Source: Chinchilla lanigera
Lineage: Eukaryota > Chordata > Mammalia > Rodentia > Chinchillidae
DNA length: 64,000 nucleotides
Direction of reading: 5' to 3'
NCBI RefSeq assembly: GCF_000276665.1
Contig: NW_004955475.1
Span: 7,359,017-7,423,016, forward strand
Numbering within the stretch: the stretch's first letter is position 1; every line of letters begins with the position of its first letter. A program made the position numbers and the translations under genes. This document shows positions 38,400 to 49,415 of this stretch, piece by piece. The notes under the pieces were generated by a model that saw only the letters and a list, made by a program, of their open reading frames with translations, had not been told where the DNA came from and did no database searches.

Positions 38400-39790
38400 T
38401 CTTAAAGTCACTACCCCTCAATATGATCAGATTAGCAGCACCTGAATTTCAGAGGGGGCATATTCAAAGAATAGGCCACTTGCTACTCAAAATTCCTATC
38501 CTCCTTACATGCACAATACATTCATTCCATTCCTATAGCCCTCAAAGACTTAACTCTCTCCAGCATCAATTCAAAGATCCAAAATTCAGAGTCTCATCCA
38601 CAACAGATATGAGTGAGACTCAAGATTTGATTCATTCTGGGGCAAATTTATGTTCAGATGTAAATCTGTGAACTCAAACAAGTTATATGCATCCAAAACA
38701 CAGTGGTGAGACAGGCATAGGGCAGACATTCCAACTCCAGCAGGAGAGAAGAAAGGAATATCAAGCCCAAATAAGTGAAAATTACATTACGTCTTAAATC
38801 ATGAGACTAATCTTTTGTAACTCGGTGTCTCACCTTCTGGACAAACTGGAGTGGGAGTTGTATGCTCAAAGATTCAGGCAGCTCTTCCTCTATGACTTTG
38901 CTCAGCGTAGCCCATACTTTATTTCTCATGTATTGAAGTTGCATGTGTGTGACTCTCCCTGGCTGTCACTACAGAATGGTGGCTCTATAGTTTGGGGGTC
39001 TTGAGAGTGGTCTTTTTCTCTCATGGCTTCACTAGCTACTGCTCAGGTCAGGTTTTTCTGCATCGGCTCTGTCCCTGCAGTTCAACAGGGAATTGCTTTA
39101 GACAGGGCTCTCCGCAGCTGCTCCACCTCTGCAGCAGGTCTACGACTGGGTCCTGGAACTCTCTGAGGTGTCCTTTGTAATTGAGGTGGAGAAAGCCATC
39201 TCTCCATAGTCTGTGCTCTCTACATGCCTAAGGAATTAGCACAGTATGGATGCTATCAATGTTCTTCAAATGCACCCTCCATGTCAGTGGTCTGAATTGC
39301 ATATCAACTCACTTAAGCCAAAGCTGGGGTAGCCAAGGATTAACACATACCAGGCTGGAGGAGTAACAAGTCCCAAGGCCCCATGAGTGCTCAAGTCCCT
39401 CCATTTAAACCGTTCTGTCCTCAAGGCCTTGGCATTATGAGTTTGTGATAGGTACTGCAGCCCTCAAAAGTCTCTAGATAGTCTTTAGGCTCATTATGCA
39501 ATTGTTTTGAATAGCCACTGGTTCTATCTATAATGCACTCCTTATCAAATGGTTCCCTCAGATACACCCTTGGATTTCTCTCCTACACATACTTTTTATA
39601 CTGTTTTAGTGACTAGGTAAGGAGTTTTCCAAATCTTTATAATAATTTTTTGTTTTAAGGTATAAATTCTTTCTTTATGTTATTTCTTTCTTGGCACCTT
39701 TACTATAATTGCAACCACTACTGCAAATTAGAGCTATAAATGTTAGATTTTCTTCCCTTTAGAGACATGTGGCTTCTCCAGATTTACTCA
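38400..39790 (-). mobile_element. MaLR-type internal region (minus)
   Basis: Phrase order on the plus strand (AAAGACTTAACTCTCTCCAG, GTCTCATCCACAACAGATAT, later CTCCACCTCTGCAGCAGGTC) is that of an antisense MaLR internal region, parallel to 4640-5560. Older and more diverged, without recognised LTRs. No intact frame. Confidence 0.55.
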
Positions 39791-39808
39791 AGGCTAGGGT
39801 ATAAATGG

Positions 39809-40430
39809 CGTGGTGGATTCACTAATGGTCAACTTGTAATGCCCAGCTGAACTGAACGAGTGTGATTCTGGGTGTAGAAGGCCCACCTGAGGATTGTTGC
39901 CAACAGCATAAAAAGGAGAACTGGAGGAGAAGATGGGGTGCCATCGATTCTCCTGGAGGAGCTTGTGCTGGTTTTCCTGATATGAACTCAAGCTGTTCTC
40001 ACCATCAGACAACCTTGAGTCCTCATTGTCACTGAGGATTGCTGCAATTCTTTTGGGGGGAGCTCTGGTCCTTACCTTGAACATCACTTCCTGGCTCCAG
40101 TGCAGCTGGAGGCACAGATCCTTCATCCCACTGGTGCAGTCTTTCTAGCTCCCACCACTGACTTATCGGCCTTCCCAGTGCAGATCCTTGGTACAGACTT
40201 GCATGAGACATTGTCATGGCCTCTCAGCCTCCAGCTGGACTCATGGAGGTCATTGCCATGGGCTCTGGGTCTTCAGCTGGACCCATGCATGACATTACCA
40301 TGGGATCCAGGCCCTCAGTTGGATTCTTTGGGTTTCTAGCATTTGATTCTTTGGGTGAATGATGTAAAATAATCCTATAAGTTATGCATCCTGTATTAAA
40401 TCTATTCCCTTGTAAACCTTGACTACAGCA
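39809..40430 (+). mobile_element. LTR-B solo LTR with 5-bp duplication
   Basis: 622 bp flanked by AATGG at 39804-39808 and 40431-40435. It starts CGTGGTGGATTCACTAATGG (TG to CG) and ends GACTACAGCA. TATA-like ATAAAAAGG at about 39908, TATTAAATC near the end. Best-bounded member of LTR-B. Confidence 0.75.
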
Positions 40431-40435
40431 AATGG

Positions 40436-40720
40436 CTCCCCCATCTCTGCTCAGCTAAGAGGGGCAGAATATGCAGATACTGACACCGGGAGATTAAGCC
40501 CAATTTCATTCCCTTAGGAAAGGGAGAGAGAGTTCTGAGTCCAGGAAGGGATGTAATAATCTTGAACATGAGTGTTGTTCCACTGTATTCCTTCTCCCCG
40601 ATTGTTACTTGCTAAAAAAAAGACCCCAGCACAGCTATACATGATGAGATGGTGATTTGAGACAAAGGAACCCCTCCATTTTTACAGAGTAGCTCCTTCT
40701 AAAAGTGGCTTGTCCATTGA
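40436..40720. other. Nothing recognised
   Basis: No repeat or exon identified between the LTR-B and the ERV-C LTR. Confidence 0.5.
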
Positions 40721-41236
40721 TGTTACCGAGTTTTGGCTTTCTCACCTCTCCTGGAGTTAGGTTCCAGGTTCTTCTCATTTCAAACAAAGAATTGAACACA
40801 ATGTTCAAAATCCAGTGGCAAATTTTGTTTGAAAAGTAAAAGTTAAGAATGAAGGAGAAATAGGCTCTGCACAGTGCACTTGGGCTGAATAAAAGAGGAA
40901 AAAGCAAGAGAAAAGAACAACCTGGAGAAAGCAGGCAGCCTATCTTGAGGAAACCCATGATACCAAGCTCTTCTTGCTGTCTGTTCCTTCTATACTGTCC
41001 AGATCTCAAGGAAACCCACAAGAACTTCTACATATGGGTCCTGAACGGTGGCTCTGGGATTCCATGACTCAGGCTACTGTCAGGTCTAGGCCATCCTATT
41101 GAAAACTATCTCAGAGTTCTCAGGACAGAACTCTATGTGCAAGGCTGTGGAACTGTTCTGTGCATATGTTTTGAGATCTTGTAATTAACAGGACACACTT
41201 TCCCAGCCAACTTTGTCATGTCCTTCTCCTATGTCA
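40721..41236 (-). mobile_element. ERV-C solo LTR (minus)
   Basis: The reverse complement starts TGACATAGGAGAAGGACATG and ends CCAAAACTCGGTAACA. 516 bp. No matching 4-bp flanks were found, so the ends may be decayed. Confidence 0.7.
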
Positions 41237-41730
41237 CGATCACTTTGCAACAAGTCTTAAATAAATCCATTTCCTTTTTTGCAGAAATATATGGCCTCCT
41301 TAGGCTTGGTCAGCAGTGTGGAAGCAATCCTGAGTGTGTAAGCCTACCTGGTCAGTAACATAAGCAGCTAAGAAAAGCTATATACCATCCAAGTACTTAG
41401 TTGCATAGATTTCTTCTACCAAATATTCTACTTCATTGCTCTTGACTTTTGCCTCCCATAAACTTTCAAGACATGGACAAAATTTAGCCAAATTCTTTTG
41501 TAACTGTATCAAAAATAGTCTTCCCTTTAACTTCCAGCGTAATGCTTTTCTTCCATCTAAAACTTCATCAGAATGGCGTTTATTGTCCTATTTCTATGAA
41601 CATGTACTTCATAGCCACTTTAATAATTGCTGAGAAGATTTAGACCTTCTCAATACTGTAGGGACAGAGGGCCCCATAAGTAGAAAAAAGATTGGATGAT
41701 GGCCTCCTTCAGATTTGGTAAAAGTTAATA
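41237..41730. other. Nothing recognised
   Basis: No repeat family, exon or open frame with protein-like content was identified. Confidence 0.5.
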
Positions 41731-41880
41731 AAGCCAGATATTGTGGCACAAGCCTCTCATCCCAACACTCAGGAGGCTGAGGTAGTAGCACTGCAGTGAG
41801 TCCCAGGCCAGCCTGGGGCTACATAGTAAGTTCAAGGACAGCTGACACTACATAGTGGGACCCCATCCAAAAAAAAAGAG
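41731..41880 (+). mobile_element. B1 SINE with internal duplication
   Basis: GCCAGATATTGTGGCACAAG, CAACACTCAGGAGGCTGAGG, CCAGCCTGGGGCTACATAG, then a second TTCAAGGACAGC/TACATAG unit and an A-rich end. The doubled unit is the rodent B1 internal duplication. Confidence 0.88.
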
Positions 41881-41889
41881 AGAAAAGCA

Positions 41890-42305
41890 ATTACTATACC
41901 CCTTTGCTTAATCCTTAAACCTAAAGTACCTGTCCTGAAGGCCCCTCCCAAAATTCTAGCCTCCACTAAACAACAGGAAAGGTCATATGACTGGAAGAAA
42001 TATAAGGGGAGGGGTAACCTAGCCATGGAATCAATCAGATTCCAGGAGCCTACATAGGTGCAGAAACCCAATAAAAGGAGCTGCAGACAAGAAAAAAAAA
42101 AGTATTTACTTTTAAATACTTTCACTTGTCTAGCGCAGCTTTCTCTCTGTCTCTGTCTCTGTCTCTGTCTCTGTCTCTGTCTCTTTAGTTCTTTTGCTGA
42201 TATTGGGCTTAGGATTGCTGGGAGCTGCATGTTCCAACAGCAGTGGCATGGCATGGCACAGTGTGATGTTCACCCCTCTCTAGATGTTGCAATACCTTTA
42301 CACTT
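41890..42305 (+). mobile_element. Possible retroviral LTR with (CTCTGT)n
   Basis: CCAATAAAAGGAGCTGCAGA (42069) looks like an LTR TATA/R-region start. About seven CTCTGT units follow at 42142-42183. The ends are not resolved and the family is not recognised. Confidence 0.35.
42142..42185 (+). repeat. (CTCTGT)n hexanucleotide tract
   Basis: About seven near-perfect CTCTGT units. Confidence 0.92.
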
Positions 42306-42309
42306 CTTG

Positions 42310-43100
42310 TGAGTTCTCACCAAAATCCCTCCTAATTCTCCATTTAGAGTAGTCTGGGTTTTTCCAGTATCAATTCTATTATCCAGTTCCAAAAGTCATT
42401 CTATATTTTCAAACATTTCATATAGCAAAGGGTGACTACTCTGGTACCAATTCCTGTCTTATTTCATTTTGTGCTGCTGTAATAAAATATAGACAGCTCT
42501 CTGTTTACTTTACATGATGTAGAAAGTGATACACTATGTCCAAGGAAAACTATAGCTTGAATTTGGAATTCTGAGCAGCTTCCAAGCTAGAAGCATGTGG
42601 TATAATGCTTTCTCACATTGCTGTAGCAGCAGTGAGCCAAAGTTTTCAGTCAGCCATATGATCACTAAGCTAAATATTTGATAATCTATAGCATAATGTG
42701 CTGCTTGCTAAGCTATCATGTTTGGCAGGGTAGATATAGTAAATGCATTCTGATGTACTCTATTTTCAGTTTACAATGAATTTGTTAGAATGCAGCTATA
42801 TTGTAAGAAGTGGAGCATCTGTACTTGAAACAGGATCATTTATAAAGAAAAGAAACTTATTTTTCACAGTCCTATAGACTGTGAAGAGAGTGCCTTCTCA
42901 TTCTCATCTTGCTCCCCACTGCTAGCTTGGGAGATGCTGGAGAATAGAACTAATGACATAGGGTGATTATGCAATAGACAGAAAGTTTTGACTTACTTCC
43001 TGCTCTTCGAGCTAACATCATCTCATGAGATACATTAAAATTTAAGCCCCAGAGGCTTATGGCCAAGTTGAGAACTCAGGAGGATATACTGAAATCACTT
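42310..43100 (-). mobile_element. Old MaLR-type LTR plus start of internal region (minus)
   Basis: On the minus strand the LTR (43100 to about 42450) is followed by TGGTACCAGAGTAGTC (primer-site-like, 42434-42449) and internal sequence to about 42310. 42500-42815 does not fit the LTR and may be a further insertion. Family relationship as for 35357-35570. Confidence 0.55.
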
Positions 43101-43740
43101 CACTGTAGAAGTCAGTGGTGGTAGAATACCACTATAGACCAAGTAACTCCTCCTTCTTCATAGGTAGGCCTTTTTAACTTCCTGGAATTTAAAACTAATC
43201 CAAAAAATGTGGAAGCAAAATATCCCTGAACTACCTGGGAATTGACTGGAAGAAACACAAAGTATTTGCTTTCAGCTCTAAAACCAGGAAGTAAGTCAAT
43301 TTTTTTGTCTACTGTATAAGTAGGTCTTTCTGATGCTGTGCCTGCCTGTTCACCTGTTGGATCATCAGTGGGCTCTATGATATTTTTTGCTTAATTTCCT
43401 GGGCAGGAATATTTTGTTTTTCCTCCACTATAAATGATCCCTTATGAGTTCCACTACCAATCTCTAAGAAATTTCTCTGTGACATTTTGCATAGATTGAA
43501 AGCATAATAAATCTTCACAGCTATAAGGGCATAAAATTGGGGGGCGGATACTGCCTGAAGCTACAGTAACCATGAAATACTGCAACATGTTCATCAGTAG
43601 TCATGTATTAAAATGTTGTGTAAATTTCTTGACCATTACCCACAAATCTCTCAAACCATGAGTGGATGGCAGCAAAATTATCACTTGTTTTTTTTTCTTG
43701 GTGAGAAGTTTTTCTTGCTAAAAGTTGGTTTCTGTGTAGC
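43101..43740. other. Nothing recognised
   Basis: No family or exon recognised. Confidence 0.45.
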
Positions 43741-43960
43741 GTAACAGATCCCAAGAAGGAGGTGCTGTGGATGAAAAGAAAAACAAGAGAGACACAGTTA
43801 TGGGGTCAGGCGGCTACAGCCTCTGGGACTGAAGCCTCAATTACAATTTTCTTTAGACTTTTATTGGGATTCTCACAAAAAGCAGGTACAGGGGAAATAG
43901 GAGGATTAGCGAGGGCAATACAGCTTAATTATCCCAGGAACTGAACTTTGGCTTAGCTAG
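43741..43960 (-). mobile_element. Possible ERVK-type LTR end (minus)
   Basis: The plus strand AATTTTCTTTAGACTTTTATTGGGATT resembles the antisense R/polyadenylation region of class II rodent LTRs. Very tentative; no ends. Confidence 0.25.
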
Positions 43961-44164
43961 CCATCATGTCATCATTCCTTCAGACATATCTCAGCAAAGC
44001 ATATAGTGGTGTCCCAGAGGCTTTCCACAAGGACTAAGGTCCTGCTTTCATTTCCTTTTACACTAATGCTTTTGCTAGACTTCCTCCAGAAACAAACAGT
44101 CATATGGCATTGTCAGTCTCAAAGTCCCATACAGATAATACATTGAAAAGTAAATTATAGGATG

Positions 44165-44548
44165 TCCTTCTCCATGGGTTTCATCATCAAATCTCAGGTA
44201 ATTTTGAAGGAAACCAAATCTTCTCAGTGTTATCATTATTCCATAAATCTCAAACCCACACCCATCACTTTTCCATAAGTTTTAACATTCCTGCAATTAC
44301 CAATAGCAAGCCCTGGTAAGTACAGCATATCTATGAATGCTTTCAGTTCAGCTAGTGAGGTGCATCCCTTGCGGTGTATCAGTAAATTCTTTCTCTATTT
44401 TCCTATCACAGGAATTTTGGCTCACATTACCTATGTCAAAATCACTATCATCTTCATCATTCAAGCAGGAATGACCTGATGGTTCACTTTTAACCTCCTC
44501 CAAAACTTGCAAACCTGAATTTTCATGTGCCATTGTACACAAATACAT
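44165..44548 (-). pseudogene. piggyBac-type transposase remnant
   Basis: Minus strand. Residues in three frames follow the order of piggyBac-family transposases: an acidic N-terminal part (NDEDDSDFDIGN, frame 44348-44548); then, one frame over, ELKAFIDMLYLPGLAIGNCR (about 44346-44287); then, after a second shift, DGCGFEIYGI and FLQNYLRFDDETH (about 44268-44170). The LRFDD phrase and the preceding L-K-A-F-I block are hallmark piggyBac positions. The DDE-type catalytic core expected further downstream is not found. At least two frameshifts; inert. Confidence 0.7.
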
Positions 44549-44743
44549 TTTTAATATGGCTATTAGTGCACAAAGAATATTTTACTTTCATTTTATTATT
44601 TGTGTATTTCAAAATATCTTGTAACATTTCATCTGTTACAAATAATTTCCAACACTGAAAGCAGTGCTGGCATTCCATCCAGTAGGTTTCACCCTTGCCC
44701 AGATCCTCACTATATTTTCAGACCTAATTCTAACTTTGGATCA

Positions 44744-45433
44744 NNNNNNNNNNNNNNNNNNNNNNNNNNNNNNNNNNNNNNNNNNNNNNNNNNNNNNNNN
44801 NNNNNNNNNNNNNNNNNNNNNNNNNNNNNNNNNNNNNNNNNNNNNNNNNNNNNNNNNNNNNNNNNNNNNNNNNNNNNNNNNNNNNNNNNNNNNNNNNNNN
44901 NNNNNNNNNNNNNNNNNNNNNNNNNNNNNNNNNNNNNNNNNNNNNNNNNNNNNNNNNNNNNNNNNNNNNNNNNNNNNNNNNNNNNNNNNNNNNNNNNNNN
45001 NNNNNNNNNNNNNNNNNNNNNNNNNNNNNNNNNNNNNNNNNNNNNNNNNNNNNNNNNNNNNNNNNNNNNNNNNNNNNNNNNNNNNNNNNNNNNNNNNNNN
45101 NNNNNNNNNNNNNNNNNNNNNNNNNNNNNNNNNNNNNNNNNNNNNNNNNNNNNNNNNNNNNNNNNNNNNNNNNNNNNNNNNNNNNNNNNNNNNNNNNNNN
45201 NNNNNNNNNNNNNNNNNNNNNNNNNNNNNNNNNNNNNNNNNNNNNNNNNNNNNNNNNNNNNNNNNNNNNNNNNNNNNNNNNNNNNNNNNNNNNNNNNNNN
45301 NNNNNNNNNNNNNNNNNNNNNNNNNNNNNNNNNNNNNNNNNNNNNNNNNNNNNNNNNNNNNNNNNNNNNNNNNNNNNNNNNNNNNNNNNNNNNNNNNNNN
45401 NNNNNNNNNNNNNNNNNNNNNNNNNNNNNNNNN
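44744..45433. other. Assembly gap (690 N)
   Basis: Unknown sequence. Open frames that cross it are artefacts of the N run. Confidence 1.
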
Positions 45434-45514
45434 CCCCTGGTGATGCTCAGACAAACATATGCAAAATCTGTTAAATGGGCATTACTTGGGTAAAAATCCC
45501 ACTTGACACTTTTG

Positions 45515-45538
45515 CACACACACACACACACACACACA
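45515..45538 (+). repeat. (CA)12 microsatellite
   Basis: Twelve perfect CA units near the right side of the gap. Confidence 0.97.
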
Positions 45539-45899
45539 TCTTGTAACTCATTATACCAAGTGTATAAACATAAAGATTGCTTCCTGTATCCCCCAGGTGC
45601 AGCTACTGAAATTCACAGCCAGTTACTATTATGCTAAATTGCAAATTTACAATAGAAAGTGATGGGATGGATTGCTGTAATCCAGTGTTATGTCTCATGG
45701 GAATATTGTTTGATTTATTAAAATATAGGCTTAACTTTAATTTTGAAGCAACTTCAAATAACAAAAGCTTAAGAAGATAACATAATTCTGTACTCAGAAC
45801 AGCAAATCCTTGTTAGAACCAATACGAGTATAATAATATACTATTTAAAAATATATATTTTAATAAATGAGTAATTTCCTACTCTCACAATTTGTGAAA

Positions 45900-46090
45900 A
45901 AAGGGAAATGATACATTCATAATGTCCATGAACAACAGAAAATATGGGGAGATAAACAACATAAAATGAATAAAAGAACTACATGAAAATACTATTAAAC
46001 TTTATGAAGGACCTAAAGAAAAAAATTGAATAGATAAAGATGTATACCATGTTTCTGGATAAAAGATGAAGGCAAAGAAAATATTTCTTA
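45900..46090 (+). mobile_element. Old L1 ORF2 fragment
   Basis: CTACATGAAAATACTATTAA, CTTTATGAAGGACCTAAAGA and TACCATGTTTCTGGATAAAA follow the L1 order, broken by stops. Confidence 0.5.
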
Positions 46091-46187
46091 TCAGATATGT
46101 AAGTGTACTGGAATCTGCCAGTATTAGATGATGTACTCCTGCACTCTCAAATAGAAGAAAAAATTAAGGGAAGTTTCAAAACTATGG

Positions 46188-46230
46188 TAGATGGGCTTTA
46201 TGTGGGTAATACCCACATAAAGCCCATCTA
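46188..46230. repeat. Perfect 43-bp palindrome (21-bp arms, 1-nt spacer)
   Basis: Arms 46188-46208 and 46210-46230 are exact reverse complements around A46209. The core reads GTGGGTAATACCCAC. Flanks are not palindromic. ATGGGC recurs at 46231-46236. Confidence 0.97.
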
Positions 46231-46339
46231 ATGGGCAGTTTGGTGTGGAATTAAAGTGATTTTTCAAATCCATAAGTTAAGGTTTGATTCCTGAACAAAT
46301 GGCACTAGGACAATTTATTCATTATTTTCTGAAATATAT

Positions 46340-46500
46340 AGAGACTATAATTTATTGAGCATCTGCTATGTCTTAGGCACTTTGTAAATATAATATACTT
46401 AATATTTACAATAATCATGAAAGGTAGGTAGTACCATTACCTTTTTACTGGTAAGGAAAGTGAAGTTCATAAATTCAGGTGATTCACCTAAAGTGGTGCA
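46340..46500 (-). mobile_element. MIR SINE (minus)
   Basis: The plus strand TTATTGAGCATCTGCTATGT, AGGCACTTTGTAAATATAAT and AGGTAGGTAGTACCATTACC matches the antisense of an ancient MIR. Confidence 0.75.
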
Positions 46501-49230
46501 CATACCTGTCCTGTTCATGGCTGTATCCTCAGCATATAATAGCCTCCTCCAAAATATTATTAATTACCTCTTGTTGGGAATGGCTTACTCATATTACAGT
46601 TGTGGAAAATTCATTTCATCCTTTCTTTCTTCCCTGGTAAATCCCAAAATCTTGATTGATCTGTGCTGTTGTACAGTACTGTGTGTTGTGTTCTGTGTGC
46701 AATGCTTTTGCTTTCCTGTCATCCTACCCCCTTTTATGTTCATGCCTTATTTTTGTCAGCACAGTATTGCCCTGAGTAGAACTTCTCATGATCTTCAATA
46801 AATGTCGCTGCTTTTCACCTGCCATTTGGATGGAGTTCTTGCAATTCTTTGCTTGTCATACAAAAGAGCCTGGAATTTATCTGCTGAATTTATCATGTGT
46901 CAACACAACTATGGCCAGTGTTTTTCTTGAGGAGGGGTAGGGCGACATCATTACCAGGGAAAGAACTCCATATCATTTTCTCATTTAGGAAGAATGAATT
47001 TTTCCAAAGAATGTAAAGTGTGGGGTTAAAAATTTCAAGGAGAATTTGTCAGGAAAAGTAAAATAAGATCTTCAATTCTGAGGAGTTTATACCCCTATAA
47101 GATGCTAGTAAGAAAAAAGTGTTGCTGGAGTAATGAGCTCTCATCATGGCCCAACAGATACTTGAGCCTGAGTATGCAGACTGAGAGTTTTTATAAGGCA
47201 TATATTTATGTTCTCTCTATCCTATCAGTTATTTTCTGGCACTAGTCTAGGCACCCAAAAATCAGAGAAAACACGGGATGAGGCATTTCCATCTGTGCTC
47301 TGCATCTTGAATGTTCTCTCTACTCTCCCAACATCTGGTTCTACACAGAAACTTCAGGGTCTGGGTACTGATTTTGTCATAGAATCATGAAAGCTTATTC
47401 AATATTTAAGATCAATATCCCACAGGCTGTCCCAAAGGAGTGGAACAACTGTGAAATTGCATTGATCCAAAAATTAATATTTAAAATAAACCAAAGTCAA
47501 AGCCAAGAATACTTGAAAAACACATATCCAAAGGGATTGATCCAACCTGACAACTATACAGAGCACATACTGCCATTTGTAACACTCCCAACCCAGTTTC
47601 CAAGAATATGCAATCATCCAATCATGGTACACTCCTCCAATAAGACTATGTAGAGCCATACAATTCTTTCCAATCTGGTGCACCCGATGTCACAGATGGT
47701 TCATTTGTCAGTACACAAAATGTTGCCAATGTATCACTCTGAGACAAAATAGAAAGGGAGAATCTGAACATGAATCAGTGAGATGGAAGAGAGGAACAAG
47801 ACAAAAGCGTGAGAAGACATGGTGGTGGTCTCAATGTGGGAATGGAGACTATTTCAGAACTATTTAGGTCAAAGAGTTGCTAACATTTAACAACTGATGA
47901 GAAATTAAGGAAGAGTATAGTAAGGGGAAGACCAAGTCAGAAATTCTGCCAAGCTTTCTGGGTTGGAAAATTGAGTAGAAGTGTGCTTAACATAAAAATC
48001 AATAGCCATTTATTGAACATTAACTTTTTATATGGGATTCATTTAATTAGCTAAACATGTGGTAATTTGTAAAAACACAGATGCAACATGCTAGAGGTAA
48101 GAAGACAAGGTGAAGATATCCAGGAATGTGATTGATGGAATGACGGTTCCTTCCCAGTTCTGCCACACCATTTACTTGTACTTAAATTCTGTCTCCTTCA
48201 AGGTACTTATTTCCACCTCTTTAAGCAAAAAGGTGCCCTGGAGAAATAATGGCAAAGACAGAAATATTAAAAATGATGTACAGATGTAAAGTTTACAGTT
48301 ACTGACTGAACCAGAGAAGATAGATACAGAAGCTTTGTGGAGGGTAACTGATGCCTAGGCAGGGGCAAGGATAACGACGTTAGACTAATTGGCTCAGCTT
48401 AGATAGAAGTGCCTCAGCAGTGCTGCTTTACAGGAACATTCTGGAGATAAGGCTCATGGGTAATGCAGAGCTAAAGGTCAAGTCAAGAAGCTATGATATT
48501 TGGACCATGAGGATAAGAAAGGAAACAAAATGTATAAACTATCAGTTTCCAGTCTATGTATGTCCAATATCTGGGAGTCCTAGCCTGTCTTTGTCTCTGG
48601 CCTTTCCTCACCATAATTTTCTCCTGCTTCCTCAAATGTCTATGAATTGAGCCCTACACTCTCTCACTATAAGGCTGTTATATTTCAAATTCCTTGGGTC
48701 CTGCATATTGATGTTGATTTCTCATTCTGTTTTCAAAGTCTGAGATTACTCTGGAAAACAGGCTGCTTAATTGCTCCTCAATCTGGAAAAGGATACCTTT
48801 CAATTCTCAAAGCTAACCTTAGAATCCCCCCTTTAGGAGATGACAGTTATTTGGAGGCCCCACAAAATCTTCCAAGTTTATTTGGTGTTAAAGAACCTCC
48901 TTAAAGATGAACACTTTATTATGTCCCAAAATATCTTTCTCAGATTAGTAACCCATGGTTCTAATACTCGGTACATTTTTTCTACTTCCTTAAGATGAGC
49001 ATTCTATGATCCTAGAGCAATTGTCCTCTGGCTTAAGTTGATTCACTTATTGTCTTCTTTTTGTTGCAGAATCTGCATTTTGTCATCAGGTACAAAGTTT
49101 CTTTCACTGTTTTCCCCAGAATGTCTTGGGTACTGGTGTAACAAATTGTCCTGGTGTTATGTTCTACGAATTCAAAATTTTAGAGGTGAGTATATACCCT
49201 AATTCGTGTATAATAATAACAAGAGCACTT
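46501..49230. other. Mostly unique non-coding sequence
   Basis: No exon with splice context or protein-like frame was identified. A weak MIR-like block may lie at about 48140-48235 (TTCCCAGTTCTGCCACACC). Apparent frames at 46460-46801 and 47387-47653 have no recognisable domain. Confidence 0.45.
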
Positions 49231-49234
49231 GTGT

Positions 49235-49415
49235 ACAGAGAAGTAAAATTTATCAGGCACACACGCTCATGATTTTAATCTTGCCCTGTGAAATAGGCGG
49301 ATCAGAGGTTATTATCCCCATTTTGTAAAGGAAAAGACTGTTCTATAAAGTTGTGACTTGTGCAAAGTCCCATTGCACAACCATGTAATTCCTAGTCTAA
49401 TGCTCTTTCTGATCT
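49235..49415 (-). mobile_element. MIR SINE (minus)
   Basis: GGTTATTATCCCCATTTTGT, TGACTTGTGCAAAGTCCCAT and TAATGCTCTTTCTGATC are MIR antisense landmarks. Confidence 0.75.

Noticed and set aside
42058..42312. Leu/Cys-repeat protein
   Set aside because: The repeat is the (CTCTGT)n tract translated; not coding.
44348..44548. Possible host exon or domesticated PGBD gene
   Set aside because: The next blocks of the same protein lie in other frames without splice sites, so it is a decayed transposase rather than an exon.
44600..45537. Long open frames of 237-297 residues on both strands
   Set aside because: They run through the 690-N gap; the residues are unknown and the openness is an artefact.
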